From: Tieghemiomyces parasiticus
Taxonomy: Eukaryota; Kickxellomycota; Dimargaritomycetes; Dimargaritales; Dimargaritaceae
NCBI GenBank assembly: GCA_027575765.1
Contig: JANBPT010000651.1
Coordinates: 1 to 27,070 of the forward strand
Length of the DNA stretch: 27,070 nucleotides
Reading direction: 5' to 3'
Below, one piece after another: positions 18,210 to 27,070 of the stretch. Every line of letters starts with the position of its first letter. Position 1 is the first letter of the stretch. The notes beneath the pieces are model-generated. The model was not told where the DNA came from. It saw only the letters and a program-made list of their open reading frames with translations, and did not search any database. Both the position numbers and the translations under genes were made by a program.

Positions 18210-19304
18210 TTAGTTTAATTCAATAAAGCTTCCACCACTCTGTACCACTTGGCGAGCTCTTTCTATCCATCTATCAAAACAGGATCTATAGTCATTTGGC
18301 TGGAGCCTGGCTAACTGCAATTGCCAGGCGTCCACGGCCGCCTCCACTGTGCTGAACTTCTTGCCCCTCAGCCGCTGTTTGATATTCCTGAACAGCCAGA
18401 AGTCGCAGGGGGCCAGATCAGGACTGTAAGGAGGGGCTGGCAGAAGTTTGAGTTTAGAGTTGGAAATGTAGGCCTGGGTAGCTGCAGCACAATGCAGTGG
18501 TGCATTATCATGGTGAAGCCGCAGGGGGTGATGGTCCAGACTTCCACGTGCCTCCACCCAGGCCTGGACCATGGGCTTCAGCCCGTACTCTACATAGAGT
18601 TTGGCGGAGACCTTGACACCTGGGGGCATGACGCTCAGGTGTAATAGGCCACGCCTGGTGAAATAAATGGTCAACATCACCTTGGGTGTGGTACAACCTT
18701 GGCGGGTCTCAGTTGGGATAGGGCCACCTTTAGGGCACCGCCTCCGGCAATTGGAGCCAGTAGGAGAATCATAAAGGTACACCCAAGTCTTGTCACCTGT
18801 GACAATGGAGTCCAGTAGGTAGTCATTGGCCCCATCAAATTTCTCCAGGAACTCAGTGGCAAAATGTACCCGCTTGTGGCACTGGTTGTCGGTGAGGTTG
18901 TGGGGGATCCAGCAATTGAAATAGCTGTGCAACCCCATGTCCCTGCGCAGGACATTGTGTATGGTACTAGGGGAAGTGTGGCAGGCCCAGGCCAACTGCT
19001 CAACAGTAAGTCGAGGGTCTTCCCCCAGCCACCTCAGGATTACGTCCCCATAATATGCACCAATGTCATCTGATGGGCGGCCAGAATGAGGGTCATCTGC
19101 AAAAGAGCAGTGACCTGTGCAAAAGCAAGCCAGCCACCTGTAGATGGTGGAGTGGCTAGGGGCAGCTGAGCCCAGCTTGGATGTCAAAACGTTAAAAACA
19201 TCATCTGCCTTGCGGTCCTCCAGATAGTAATTATAAATGAGGACCCGCACATCACGCCTGGTAAACTCGGGTGGAGTGGGGGAGGGGGTTTGAGAAGTAG
19301 ACAT
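18210..19304 (-). CDS. Mariner transposase (D,D34D), 364 aa
   Basis: Cut-and-paste transposase acting in the nucleus. The N-terminus (about residues 15-77) is a mariner helix-turn-helix region ending in DDPHSGRPSDD. A second DNA-binding region covers about 85-130 (LTVEQLAWACHTSPSTIHNVL). WIPHNLT at 132-138 is the mariner WVPHEL-type motif. Catalytic acids: D171 in TGDKTW, D266 in HHDNAPLH and D301 in YSPDLAPCDFWLF, with exactly 34 residues between the last two, which defines mariner rather than Tc1. Full length for the family, starts at an ATG and ends in TAA, with no frameshift. The gene occupies most of the element, and both termini are present. Confidence 0.96.
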   Translation of the reverse strand: MSTSQTPSPTPPEFTRRDVRVLIYNYYLEDRKADDVFNVLTSKLGSAAPSHSTIYRWLACFCTGHCSFADDPHSGRPSDDIGAYYGDVILRWLGEDPRLTVEQLAWACHTSPSTIHNVLRRDMGLHSYFNCWIPHNLTDNQCHKRVHFATEFLEKFDGANDYLLDSIVTGDKTWVYLYDSPTGSNCRRRCPKGGPIPTETRQGCTTPKVMLTIYFTRRGLLHLSVMPPGVKVSAKLYVEYGLKPMVQAWVEARGSLDHHPLRLHHDNAPLHCAAATQAYISNSKLKLLPAPPYSPDLAPCDFWLFRNIKQRLRGKKFSTVEAAVDAWQLQLARLQPNDYRSCFDRWIERARQVVQSGGSFIELN

Positions 19305-19436
19305 GATGGACGGTTAAAAAAGCAAGCTGTGAAGTCAAAAATGGTTTAATCCTGGAGTGGTTTATACCAATCAACTCAGCATCATTGACTCTCTTAGGTT
19401 TCATCTGAAACACTGCGATCTGAGGCCTCCCACTCA

Positions 19437-19464
19437 AAAACCTCACAATTATTTGAGGCACCTG
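19437..19464 (-). repeat. Right terminal inverted repeat of mariner
   Basis: Reverse complement starts CAGGTGCCTCAAATAATTG. Followed by the TA duplication at 19465-19466. Confidence 0.95.
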
Positions 19465-19466
19465 TA

Positions 19467-21795
19467 TTATTAAAGCCAGTATATTTTTCTACATTTTACA
19501 GAGATTTTTTGGGCATATTAATTGATGCCTTCTACTGCGTAAAGAGCTTAACACTGTAAATACCAACTAAGTGCAACCTAAATCAAAGATCCCCACCCCC
19601 AAATCATGCACGTTACATTTGTCAGTAATGAAGGGACTATTGAATGGTTTAAGTCACGGTTGACAGTAGGCATCACACTTTTTGACAATTCCCTTGTAAG
19701 CCTGGTGCACACCATTATTGTGGAGCAGACAGTGACTCTGTCTCTTGAAGGTATCTAACAGGTGCATTTGGAACCCAAAGTGGCAATAATGTATAGAAGA
19801 CCTTTGAGGTAAAGTACTCAGCCAAGGGGGAAAGGCCCAGTGGTATACAGCAATGTAGATCCTTTCCCTGAACAATCATATATACCAAGCCCGTAGTAAT
19901 ACCCAGGGGCTTGATACTTAATTTCTTTATTGTAGAGTTGTATTATTTATTGTTTTATCTTTGCTACAGTGGCACATGCTGCCCAATCCCATACTATTCA
20001 GATTAATACCTTAAAAGTTCACCTACCATTCTGGTAAACCCACCTACTTATATTCATTATTGCTGCCGGGTACCAGACAGTCGGCGTAAACCACCCGGCT
20101 GCCACTGGGCACTAGTTCCTGCTCCCCCCTCCACCTCCCCAAGTCTAGCCGGCATTATAGACCCTAGCACCACAGTATAGGCAGGATCCAAAGGGAAGAT
20201 GCTGCACAGCAGACATTTATTTTATGTGGGGGCCCAAATTGATGGGCCCAATGCAGGAGTTCAGTGTAGCACGTCCACAGGCCAGTGCACCCCCCTCAAT
20301 AGAGTTGAATGGGACTCCTTAGCTTTTTACCGCAGGCTAGCAAGCGGCCGCCAAATAGTGGCCGTTGAATGTATCCAGTTAGTGGACTCTCTTGGGGGCT
20401 ACTTCTACTGCTTAGTATCAAAAACTGAACCAAAGTAAGTGTGGTGTGGGCCCTGAGTTGGCCTACCACAGGTAGAGTAGATGGGAGCTCCCGCAACGGG
20501 AGTGCAGGGTATTGAAGAGGAGTGGAAAAGGGAACACTGACATGGTTGCTGCCCGATGTGGCCAGCACGTAGAGGGGAAGCCTGAACACCTACCCCTCTT
20601 GTTGCGTCTGCCATGTTCTGCGCTGAGCGGCTGAACACTGGGGCTGGTGGTTACGCAGTGGCTCGCCATGTGGTACGAAGTACCTTAGAGAGGCGTCTAT
20701 GTGGAAATGCAAGCCATTGGCTGTTCGGCATACACTGGTATAAATTGGTATGGGCAATAGAGCAGAGAGTTACATAGCCAGGAAATTGTGTCGGTAGGGG
20801 GGGGGCTGGGGTGGATGTCCGCAAGCCTGATCTTATGTGTTCGGCGACCCTGGACAGGCCCTACGGGATTGGATATCGCTGGCCAAACCACGGCCCTAGA
20901 CTGCCGCACCCTTGTCACTGGTGGAGGCAGGAAAAGCCGGCAAGCATTTGAGATGATAACCGCCGAGTAGCACCCATAATCCCGCCTACCGTTCCCGCTC
21001 TACTTCACAAGGTATAGACAATAAAGCGATGCCGACCCTGCCGAAGCGGGAACCGGGAATTCTCAACGCCCCCTATTCCATTGGCGTTTATTCCGTTACG
21101 TTTTACTTTATCCCTTTGTCTTTTTGCTCCTTTATTCCCTCTTTACTGCCCATTTCCCTCTACCCTTTCGTTCCCAGACTCTTTGGCATTGGGTCCTTTA
21201 CTCCCCCATGCTAATTTTAGTGAAGTGTACTCGGTACATAGTAGCAGGGGACCGGTATAACTGGTCGGCCGGGTATCTCCGGCAAGAGAACATGAGTCAA
21301 AGAGAGGCAAAAAAAAAGGAGAAGCGTTAGGGGAGTAAGGGCGATTTGATATCTCACGCTCGTCATCAGCGCGTACCTTTGTGAGGGGGTGTGTAGCCCG
21401 AGGGGAGAAGCAACTAGAAAAAGGCCGAGGGTGGGTCGTAGGCAAGCAGGGCAGTTAGAAATAAAGGAACAGCATTTATTACACATTTGACGAATCCGCT
21501 GTTTATGGCAAATTCGCCGTTTTTCAATAAGTGTAGTTTATAAGAGATGATGCAAAACTGTTTGGCGTAGCTAGAGGCGTTTAAGTTGGAGACTTTTCTC
21601 GTGGGGGTTAAGATCCAAGTCCAGTCGAGTCCTCTTTCAAAGTCTGAAGGCCGCCGCCTGCCTTATTCTCAAAGAGTAGGGGTAAGAGGTGATGGAAGTT
21701 GGCACATTTCATCGAGAAGCCTGGGTCGGAAGGGAGGCAGCTTTCTTTGACTGGGAGGCTTCATGGGGGGGGCGCCTCGGTTACACCTTCATGCT
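19467..21795. other. Intergenic region right of the mariner
   Basis: No gene I can support. AT-rich to about 20,050, then more GC-rich. A 10-bp imperfect inverted repeat lies at 20062-20071 and 20093-20102. On the minus strand a TATA-like CTTATAAAC (21536-21544) is followed about 60 bp later by AATAAA (21475-21480), too close together for a normal gene. Short open frames give no recognisable protein. Confidence 0.5.
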
Positions 21796-22312
21796 GGACC
21801 AATACATTGTAATGCGCAAACGGAGAAAGGCCACAGGGCCCAGTGCACAGCATCGGACTGCACTGGCTTGCGGTTGTGAAACAAAGAACTCCTCCAGAGT
21901 GCCCGTTGACGTAGGGCCCTCCATATAAAAACTATCCGTCGTGCGGCCGCTTCCCTTGGGGCCCTGGCTATCCCAATGGATTGCGTACGGGCCTGGCCCC
22001 ACGGTGGCAAGCCTTCTCCCACTAGACTCGCCAGCCCGAGGCCCTTCAAACATAGTCCATACTGGCTGCTAAAATGATGCAAGGCGGAAAGGGAAGGCGA
22101 TATATTCAAAGGGTTGGACCAATGGCGCCCTTGGTGCACAGGCGAAACGGGACCCACCAAGCGGACGGCAGGGGAGCACAAGTGGTGGCAGCCGACCAAC
22201 CCTTCAACCCGACCCTATCGGCCAGAGTCGACGTCCTCGACACTACCTCGCCCTTGTCAACGCATTCCCTCAATTGGTCCCCCCAGTGGTCTTATACAAG
22301 CGTTGGACCAAT
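21796..22312. promoter_or_regulatory. Cluster of four GGACCAAT (CCAAT-box) motifs
   Basis: The octamer GGACCAAT occurs at 21796-21803, 22116-22123 and 22305-22312 on the plus strand and inverted at 22273-22280. Two copies extend to GTTGGACCAAT. CCAAT is the core bound by the HAP/NF-Y complex. The cluster ends about 160 bp before the gene at 22468, and a TATA-like CTTATACA at 22291-22298 lies between the last two copies, so it may be that gene's promoter. Function is inferred. Confidence 0.45.
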
Positions 22313-22683
22313 CTCCCAGTTTAGTCCCCCACCCATCGACAACCGCACTAGTTAATTCTGCTTGCCCATCCTACCTCTTGTCTGACACTCGCCCCCCTGC
22401 AACTCTAGCGTCTCGGTAGGCTGTTTTGGTTTCTAATCTGCCCACCACGCCCGCCCATTACATCAGCATGTAGTCCGCATTTTTCTTTGCCATTGGAGTC
22501 CTAGTGCTGCAGCAGTCCCGTGCTGCAGGCCAAGTCAACAACGGGGTGCCGTCGAGTACCAAGGAGTTGCCTAATGAAATTGTAAAACATAACCCGATGC
22601 TCAAACAGCTCCAGTATAACCAACTCCTGATCAGACACGGGCTCATTCCGTCGGAATATGATCAAGTAAAAGCCCCGGAGAGA

Positions 22684-22722
22684 GTAAGCTATACCAGTGC
22701 TTGATGCTTCCCCATTGCTCAG
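22684..22722 (+). other. Probable 39-bp intron
   Basis: GTAAGC donor, TTGAT branch-like site and GCTCAG acceptor. It holds an in-frame TGA, and its removal joins the two open frames in phase 0 (KAPER then GDWKHAS). A longer alternative uses a GTAAAA donor at 22666 (57 bp), also in phase. The size is near the lower limit for fungal introns. Confidence 0.5.
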
Positions 22723-23103
22723 GGTGACTGGAAGCACGCCTCTCCCCTCCCTGCTGCGGATTTAATCCACATCAGTAGCCCGATTTCTATCCCACTAGGT
22801 GGTAGCTCCCACGGAAGCCAAACGGGACGGTTGAACGGCATGCCTGATATCTCCGGACTAACCGGCACCTTCCATCCTTTACTTTGTAACTTTCTTCACA
22901 ACCTCCAGATGACCGGCTCTCAGGGATTGACCCCGTTTCAGGATGACCTCGAGGATAATGCCGAACCGCGGAACCAGCGCAATGGCGAGGAAGACGTCCA
23001 GGAGGCCGAGATCATCAGCCTAACCAGGGAATTTGTCAAAAAGACCAAGCCGCGTTACGAGGAGGGCGTCAATGTTGAAAAAGAGATCAAGGAATTTTTC
23101 CAG

Positions 23104-23145
23104 GCGGCCGGGGAAGCTAACCAAACGGCCGGGGAAGTCAACCAG
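23104..23145 (+). repeat. 21-bp tandem duplication inside the coiled-coil gene
   Basis: Two adjacent 21-bp units encode AAGEANQ and TAGEVNQ. In frame, so it lengthens the helical region by one heptad. Confidence 0.8.
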
Positions 23146-23619
23146 GTGAACAAGGGTTTATACCTGAAGGCCATAGAATTCGCCAAGGACGGTAAGGATC
23201 TTTTCCGAAGGTTAGGACAAGTTGAGCTGAATATTATAGGTGCTAAAATGGCAGCCAAAAAGTTTTTAAGCCCGCTTCAAAGTACCGACACAGCGCGTAA
23301 TGAAGCTATACGTGTGCGGGATGCTTGTAAGCGGGCGGTCAAGGAAGCTACTAAGCGCACTGCCCAGGTGACCGAGGAAGTTAGACTGGCGGAAGAGGCA
23401 TACTTTCAGGCCAAGAAGATTGTTGAACAGGCTGAGGAGGCTTATAATAATGCAAATGAGGCTTACAACCAGGCGTCCAGGGAACGTAATCTGAAACTAG
23501 ATGATTATAACGACGAACAAGGGGCTATTGAGGACGATTTAGTGATGTGGATCGAGCGGTTTTTTGATGAGGCCAGTGAACTTATCGATGGGCCCGAGAG
23601 AGCTAACCCGATGGCCTAG

Positions 23620-24127
23620 TTCCAATCGAGTTGACCCGCGTTTTTTTGACACCAACGACCATACGCCGGCCCCACCCGGCCCAGAATTCCGTCGGGAACG
23701 TAGCCAAGGTTAGGACCACTCGATCCTCCGTAACAAGTGCTTTGACGACACGGCTCGCAGCGAGGACACCCGAGCAATTATGGCGCAGGAGGAGGCGACC
23801 AAATCGTATCCGGACGGAGGGCTGTTGGCGACTCAGCATGTCCAGCCAACAGCGGAAGGGTCAGCCATGCCCGCCCACCCTCCGGTAGCACTAACGAGAA
23901 CATCTGGCACCCTCCCCCCAGGCGGCGATCAACATCGTTTTATCGTTGTATTTCTGTATTAAAGGATTAAATTGTGACCATCCTCAGCGACTCCTGAGTT
24001 TTGCAACAGATAAATGCACCTTTCCCAGTTATACCAGCTCGCCCCTACTTTGAATACCTGGCCCACTCACCACATTTCATCACAATATGGCCCATCGCTA
24101 AACCCTTCTTGAAGACCCTCATATATA
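23620..24127. other. 3' flank of the coiled-coil gene and spacer
   Basis: No supported gene. Two ATTAAA hexamers lie at 23958-23963 and 23966-23971, about 340 bp after the stop, and may be the poly(A) signals of the coiled-coil gene. A TATATAA lies at 24122-24128, overlapping the A of the proposed start of the next gene. Confidence 0.4.
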
Positions 24128-25129
24128 ATGGCCTATTTGAGTAGCTCTGCGGTTATAACGTCACTCGGCTCGGCAACGTGTATAGCGGATTTGATGAGCC
24201 CAGAAGCCTACCCTACCCGCTCCAGCCCGAGACGGATATAGGGGTATCCGCGTTGTGCAGCCGGGTACCGTTGATGACTACAAAATTATCGTGGATAGAA
24301 TCGGCGTCTTCTGGGGCGCATTTTTACGCCTCCTACTAAAAATCCCCAGTGACTTCCGCCCGGAACTGCACCGGCTCCAGCAGGCCGCCCACACCACCAA
24401 GCTCCGTGACAATGCGAATCCCAGTATTTCTGACCATCCGACGCTGCTCTTCCCCCTAACCCTGATCACCGGTAGCGTTCGTCAGTTGATCGAGCGGCGG
24501 AAGTCCATCACCAGTCCCCTCGGGAATTACAGGATAGCCAACATGCTGTACAGGGGTTCATCCATTCTATCCAAGCACCTCCACTTCAGTGAGAAGTCCA
24601 AGTGCGCAAGAAAATATACTTCTGTCTTATTCAAAGGACACGATAGCGGAACACCTTTTTTCCGCAGATCTACGCAGCAGGGAAGCCTCTAGAGATGCGG
24701 ACATTTCAAGATACCAATGAGTACCTCGATGATAGCCTCGCCGACTTGTTTGGTAGGTCTGTAGCGGTTGCGTTCGCAGCTTTGGACAAGTTCAACCATC
24801 TTAAATTGTACTATGGTATGGGGCTCTCTCTTTCTCTCAACGGTGAGGTCATTTCTTATGTCCATTGGAGAACCTGCCTGAAAATTGCCGTCCTTGTGGC
24901 GGACTGTCCCGGCAAGGACAATTTCATCAATGGCACCCTTAAGTGGAGAGTAGATAATCTTCCTGATCCTGACGCTGCCTGGCTGAGAGAACATGGCAAG
25001 TGTTCGGGCTGGACGCCGCGCACTCACTTTCTGCAGGGAATCGCCAAAGTTCGTGAATCTGGTCCTCAATTCAAGTGCAGTTTCTTCAACGACTTCCCAG
25101 TGTTCCTTGGCGAGGATAACGAGTCGTAG
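24128..25129 (+). CDS. Hypothetical protein, probable three-exon gene
   Basis: Not recognised. Two protein-like open frames can be joined. The central exon is about 24204-24588 (KPTLPAPARDGYRGIRVVQP to LSKHLHF). The last exon starts at 24678 or 24681 and ends at TAG 25127-25129 (GKPLEMRTFQDTNEYLDDS to FLGEDNES). The junction has a GTGAGA donor at 24589 and a CAG acceptor, which restores phase. A first exon 24128-24151 (ATG, eight codons) with intron 24152-24203 would supply the start, but its GTTATA donor is weak and a TATATAA overlaps the ATG, so the 5' end is doubtful. The product would be about 285 residues, soluble-looking, with no clear signal peptide or membrane segment. It lies downstream of the coiled-coil gene on the same strand. 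Confidence 0.45.
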
Positions 25130-25232
25130 TTTATGACCTTCGATCCTATGGGGACGACTGAGCCAGTCCCATACCAATGAATGCACCCTGGGTATGAGAT
25201 TTCTTTTCTTTCTTGTTGATTTCGTTTTGTTT

Positions 25233-25238
25233 ATTAAA
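25233..25238 (+). terminator. ATTAAA poly(A) signal
   Basis: ATTAAA in a T-rich stretch about 105 bp after the stop of the hypothetical gene ending at 25129. Confidence 0.4.
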
Positions 25239-25740
25239 TACGCCCCCCTTGCGTTCGTCTACCTCCGTTGCTGCCATTGGAATGTGCAGTCACCCCTAAA
25301 CCAGCCATACACCTTTGTACATTTTTGACGTTTCGAACAACCGCCATGCTGACTAGTACACGCTATGACATGGTACCCGTGGACTGCCTTGATTGCACAG
25401 TATGGCCATCAGAAAGCGCTCTGTACAACCGGTATGTGGGTGGGGCACCAGGCGTGTTTCAGCGAGCCCACACCAGGGAATGGAGCTTCTAACGACGGGA
25501 GCCTGGACCTAGCCAACGTCATGGAAGGGGAGGGGGTATTTTGTGGTTTCCATACCCAATTGCCTAGTACGTCGCGGCCTCTTCTAGTTTGCTCCGGAAG
25601 AAAGGTCATCTCAGCAACCTAGTAGACAGTATCTCCTACGAATGACGTTGTAAGCCACCACGAGTAATCACAGGTGGAGTACCACCTGGATAACCCAAGT
25701 GTGCTGAATTATCTCTCCCCTCCTCTTCCCTGCTTGCACT

Positions 25741-25761
25741 TTCTCTCTCTCTCGCTCTCTC
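25741..25761 (+). repeat. CT-rich microsatellite
   Basis: Mostly TC dinucleotides with one interruption, within a longer pyrimidine tract from about 25711. Confidence 0.85.
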
Positions 25762-25977
25762 CGTCTTATGTGGGCCGCCTGTGTGGTCCGTGGCGGTTTA
25801 GAGTGCTACTAGCCCAACGGGAAGGCAGTGTAGGTTTGAATGAATATTGAACGGTGCTCCTTGCGGAGTGCGAGAATGTCGGCACGGGTGATGGGTTCAG
25901 TTGCTTAGTGGTGTCCCATCTTCTTGCTGGTGTTATATGAGAGACGAACACTAAAGAGAGCCAGCAACCTTAGAAGC

Positions 25978-26103
25978 TTTATTTGCGGTTCCTGGCATGG
26001 CAGTAGTAGGTCGGAAACCAGCGGGTGGTCAATACGGTCAATAAAATATTCGACGATAACGATAAATTGGTTTAGGCGTCCTTTAGTCGGCTTATATAGC
26101 CGG
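25978..26103 (-). promoter_or_regulatory. TATA box and close AATAAA on the minus strand
   Basis: On the minus strand GCTATATAAGCC (about 26090-26101), framed by 5-bp arms CGGCT/AGCCG, is followed about 110 bp later by AATAAAGC (AATAAA at 25978-25983). The spacing is that of an LTR R region or a very short transcript. I found no target duplication or TG...CA pair that would prove an LTR. Confidence 0.25.
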
Positions 26104-26596
26104 CGGAGCTTGTGGACGTGGACTAAGGTGTTACCCTAGTCATAGGTTTGGAGTCGCGCAATGGAAGGCGGATAGGACTCGTTCGGGTGCAAGGTAAGAA
26201 GAACAGTCCTGCAATTATATTCCCATTAGGTGCGGAGTATATCGGAGGTTTTTCTGCTTCATTATTGCCCCTTCACCCGGACAATGCCGCTCCAATAGAA
26301 CATCACCCTGGAGAAATCAGCACGTGCCTGCCTGCAGTAGGAGAAAACTGAACAAAAATATCTCTTGGAAAGATGGTACGTATTGCTGTAACCCAGCAGA
26401 TGAGTATGCGGGCATGCTCTACTTGTAGAGACCAACGACACGGTGCTATTTATATGGCCAAATGGATCGTAATTATCTGAGCCCCTCCCGTCAGTCAGCA
26501 GTCAGCGCAAGGGTAGAGGCAGAAAGCGATTAATGGAGGCCGTCGTAAGAATAAGGAAGCATCATGCAGTCAAAAAGTGGTCGAGGTTGAGGGTAC

Positions 26597-26610
26597 GGAA
26601 GGAAGGAAGG
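26597..26610 (+). repeat. GGAA short repeat
   Basis: Three and a half GGAA units in a purine-rich stretch with no supported gene. Confidence 0.8.
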
Positions 26611-27070
26611 TAGCAGCGGTGAAACAGCAATGGAAGGAAGTGGCCAAATGTAAGCAAGGTTGGCCAAATTAACGAGGGGCGCCATTGAGCAGGCGTAGCC
26701 TAGCGACACGGGTGAGGGATGCGATACAGCAGACAATACGGATAAGGGAGTGCTGCTACTCGCTTGGTGCAGTAGGGCACCATAATTGGCTGGCGAGGTG
26801 AGCAGAGGTATTGTGTAATAGCATGCAGGAGTTAGGTCGACATTGCATCCAGGGTGGACGGTAGAAGATTTTTCCCGGCTGGGGCATCTGGGCGACATGC
26901 GCTTACGGCACTGGTGCGACCTGGTCTGCTGGTGGCTTGACCTCATTCTGGAATCATTGATATTGATGACTTCCGTAGCCGGCGTATTTCGCCGTTACAG
27001 GCCTGCTCGCCAGCCTGGGCATTATCATCTTGCTATACTTTACACTGCCGGAGCTATTGCCCTGTAAGGC

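Larger units (their letters stand above)
18172..19464 (-). mobile_element. Complete mariner element, 1,293 bp
   Basis: A class II Tc1/mariner transposon with all parts present. The two 28-bp termini (18172-18199 and the reverse complement of 19437-19464) both start CAGGTGCCTCAAAT and agree at 26 of 28 positions. Both ends are flanked by TA (18170-18171 and 19465-19466), the target duplication of this superfamily. The transposase fills most of the interior and is intact. Length is typical for mariner (about 1.3 kb). Nearly identical termini and an unbroken frame suggest a recent insertion that may still be active. Confidence 0.95.
22468..23619 (+). pseudogene. Secreted-like acidic coiled-coil protein, ATG followed by TAG
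   Basis: Not a family I recognise. Exon 1 (22468-22683) begins ATG TAG, then encodes SAFFFAIGVLVLQQSRAAG, which looks like a secretion signal with a cleavage site near RAAG. Exon 2 (22723-23619) follows a 39-bp intron and gives about 298 residues ending in TAG. The second half is helical and charged, with heptad-like Ala/Leu spacing (for example EEVRLAEEAYFQAKKIVEQ) and the acidic DDLEDNAEPRNQRNGEED. If codon 2 were sense, the product would be about 370 residues. As it stands, translation could start only at an internal Met, such as 22588 in exon 1, which loses the signal. Either the gene is freshly broken, the start lies in an exon I cannot see, or ATG-TAG acts as a minimal upstream ORF. Exon 2 is strongly coding-like. 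Confidence 0.55.
25239..27070. other. Right-end region without a supported gene
   Basis: Apart from the listed repeats and the minus-strand TATA/AATAAA pair I see no gene. Open frames of up to 138 codons are present on both strands, but their translations show no domain and some start at non-ATG codons. Confidence 0.45.

Noticed and set aside
20062..20106. Inverted repeat followed by CTAG, like a Helitron 3' end
   Set aside because: The loop is about 21 nt, far larger than in Helitron hairpins, and I see no matching 5' end or Rep/helicase sequence.
21781..22053. 90-codon ATG frame on the minus strand
   Set aside because: No recognisable domain and it overlaps the CCAAT-motif region; composition does not stand out as coding.
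26530..26946. 138-codon minus-strand frame rich in Ser, Pro and Leu
   Set aside because: Not a recognised protein; composition fits translation of purine-rich spacer, and no start context or splice structure supports it.
15666..27070. tRNA, rRNA or CRISPR array
   Set aside because: No convincing T-loop/acceptor combination, rRNA stretch or regularly spaced repeat was seen by eye; a covariance search would be needed to exclude small RNAs.

Overview
The window looks eukaryotic, most likely from a fungus and perhaps an early-diverging (zygomycete-grade) lineage. The evidence is a very large nonribosomal peptide synthetase (NRPS), a D,D34D mariner transposon, short GT-AG introns, TATA boxes and ATTAAA/AATAAA-type poly(A) signals. 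The taxon is inferred from gene content only. A non-fungal eukaryote with horizontally acquired NRPS genes is not excluded.

Layout. (1) Positions 15665 down to 1, minus strand: one uninterrupted reading frame of 5,221 codons that runs off the left edge and encodes a multimodular NRPS. From N to C the domains are: C-terminal half of a condensation domain, A1, T1, E1, C1, a degenerate block (remnant A, carrier without its serine, condensation domain without its HHxxxDG motif), A2, T2, C3, A3, T3, C4, A4, T4, and the start of a second E domain. I read the four functional-looking carrier sites and all main motifs codon by codon, and all lie in the same frame. No intron is needed. (2) 15666-18169: upstream region of the NRPS, with a TATA box about 120 bp before the start codon and no gene I can support. 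(3) 18172-19464: a complete mariner element with 28-bp terminal inverted repeats, TA target duplications and an intact 364-residue transposase. (4) 19467-22467: no convincing gene; its right end carries four copies of GGACCAAT. (5) 22468-23619, plus strand: a two-exon gene for an acidic coiled-coil protein with a signal-peptide-like N-terminus, whose only upstream ATG is followed directly by TAG. (6) 24128-25129, plus strand: a probable three-exon gene of unknown function. (7) 25130-27070: no supported gene, simple repeats only.

How the genes work together. The NRPS is the only gene with a clear biochemical role. It should activate at least four amino acids. The first is probably epimerised to the D form and the fourth probably is too, and the chain passes on to modules outside the window. 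The two hypothetical genes are not obvious tailoring enzymes, transporters or regulators, so I see no classical biosynthetic cluster here. The mariner sits between the NRPS and the other genes and appears unrelated to either. The most interesting feature is the decayed block inside an otherwise intact assembly line.
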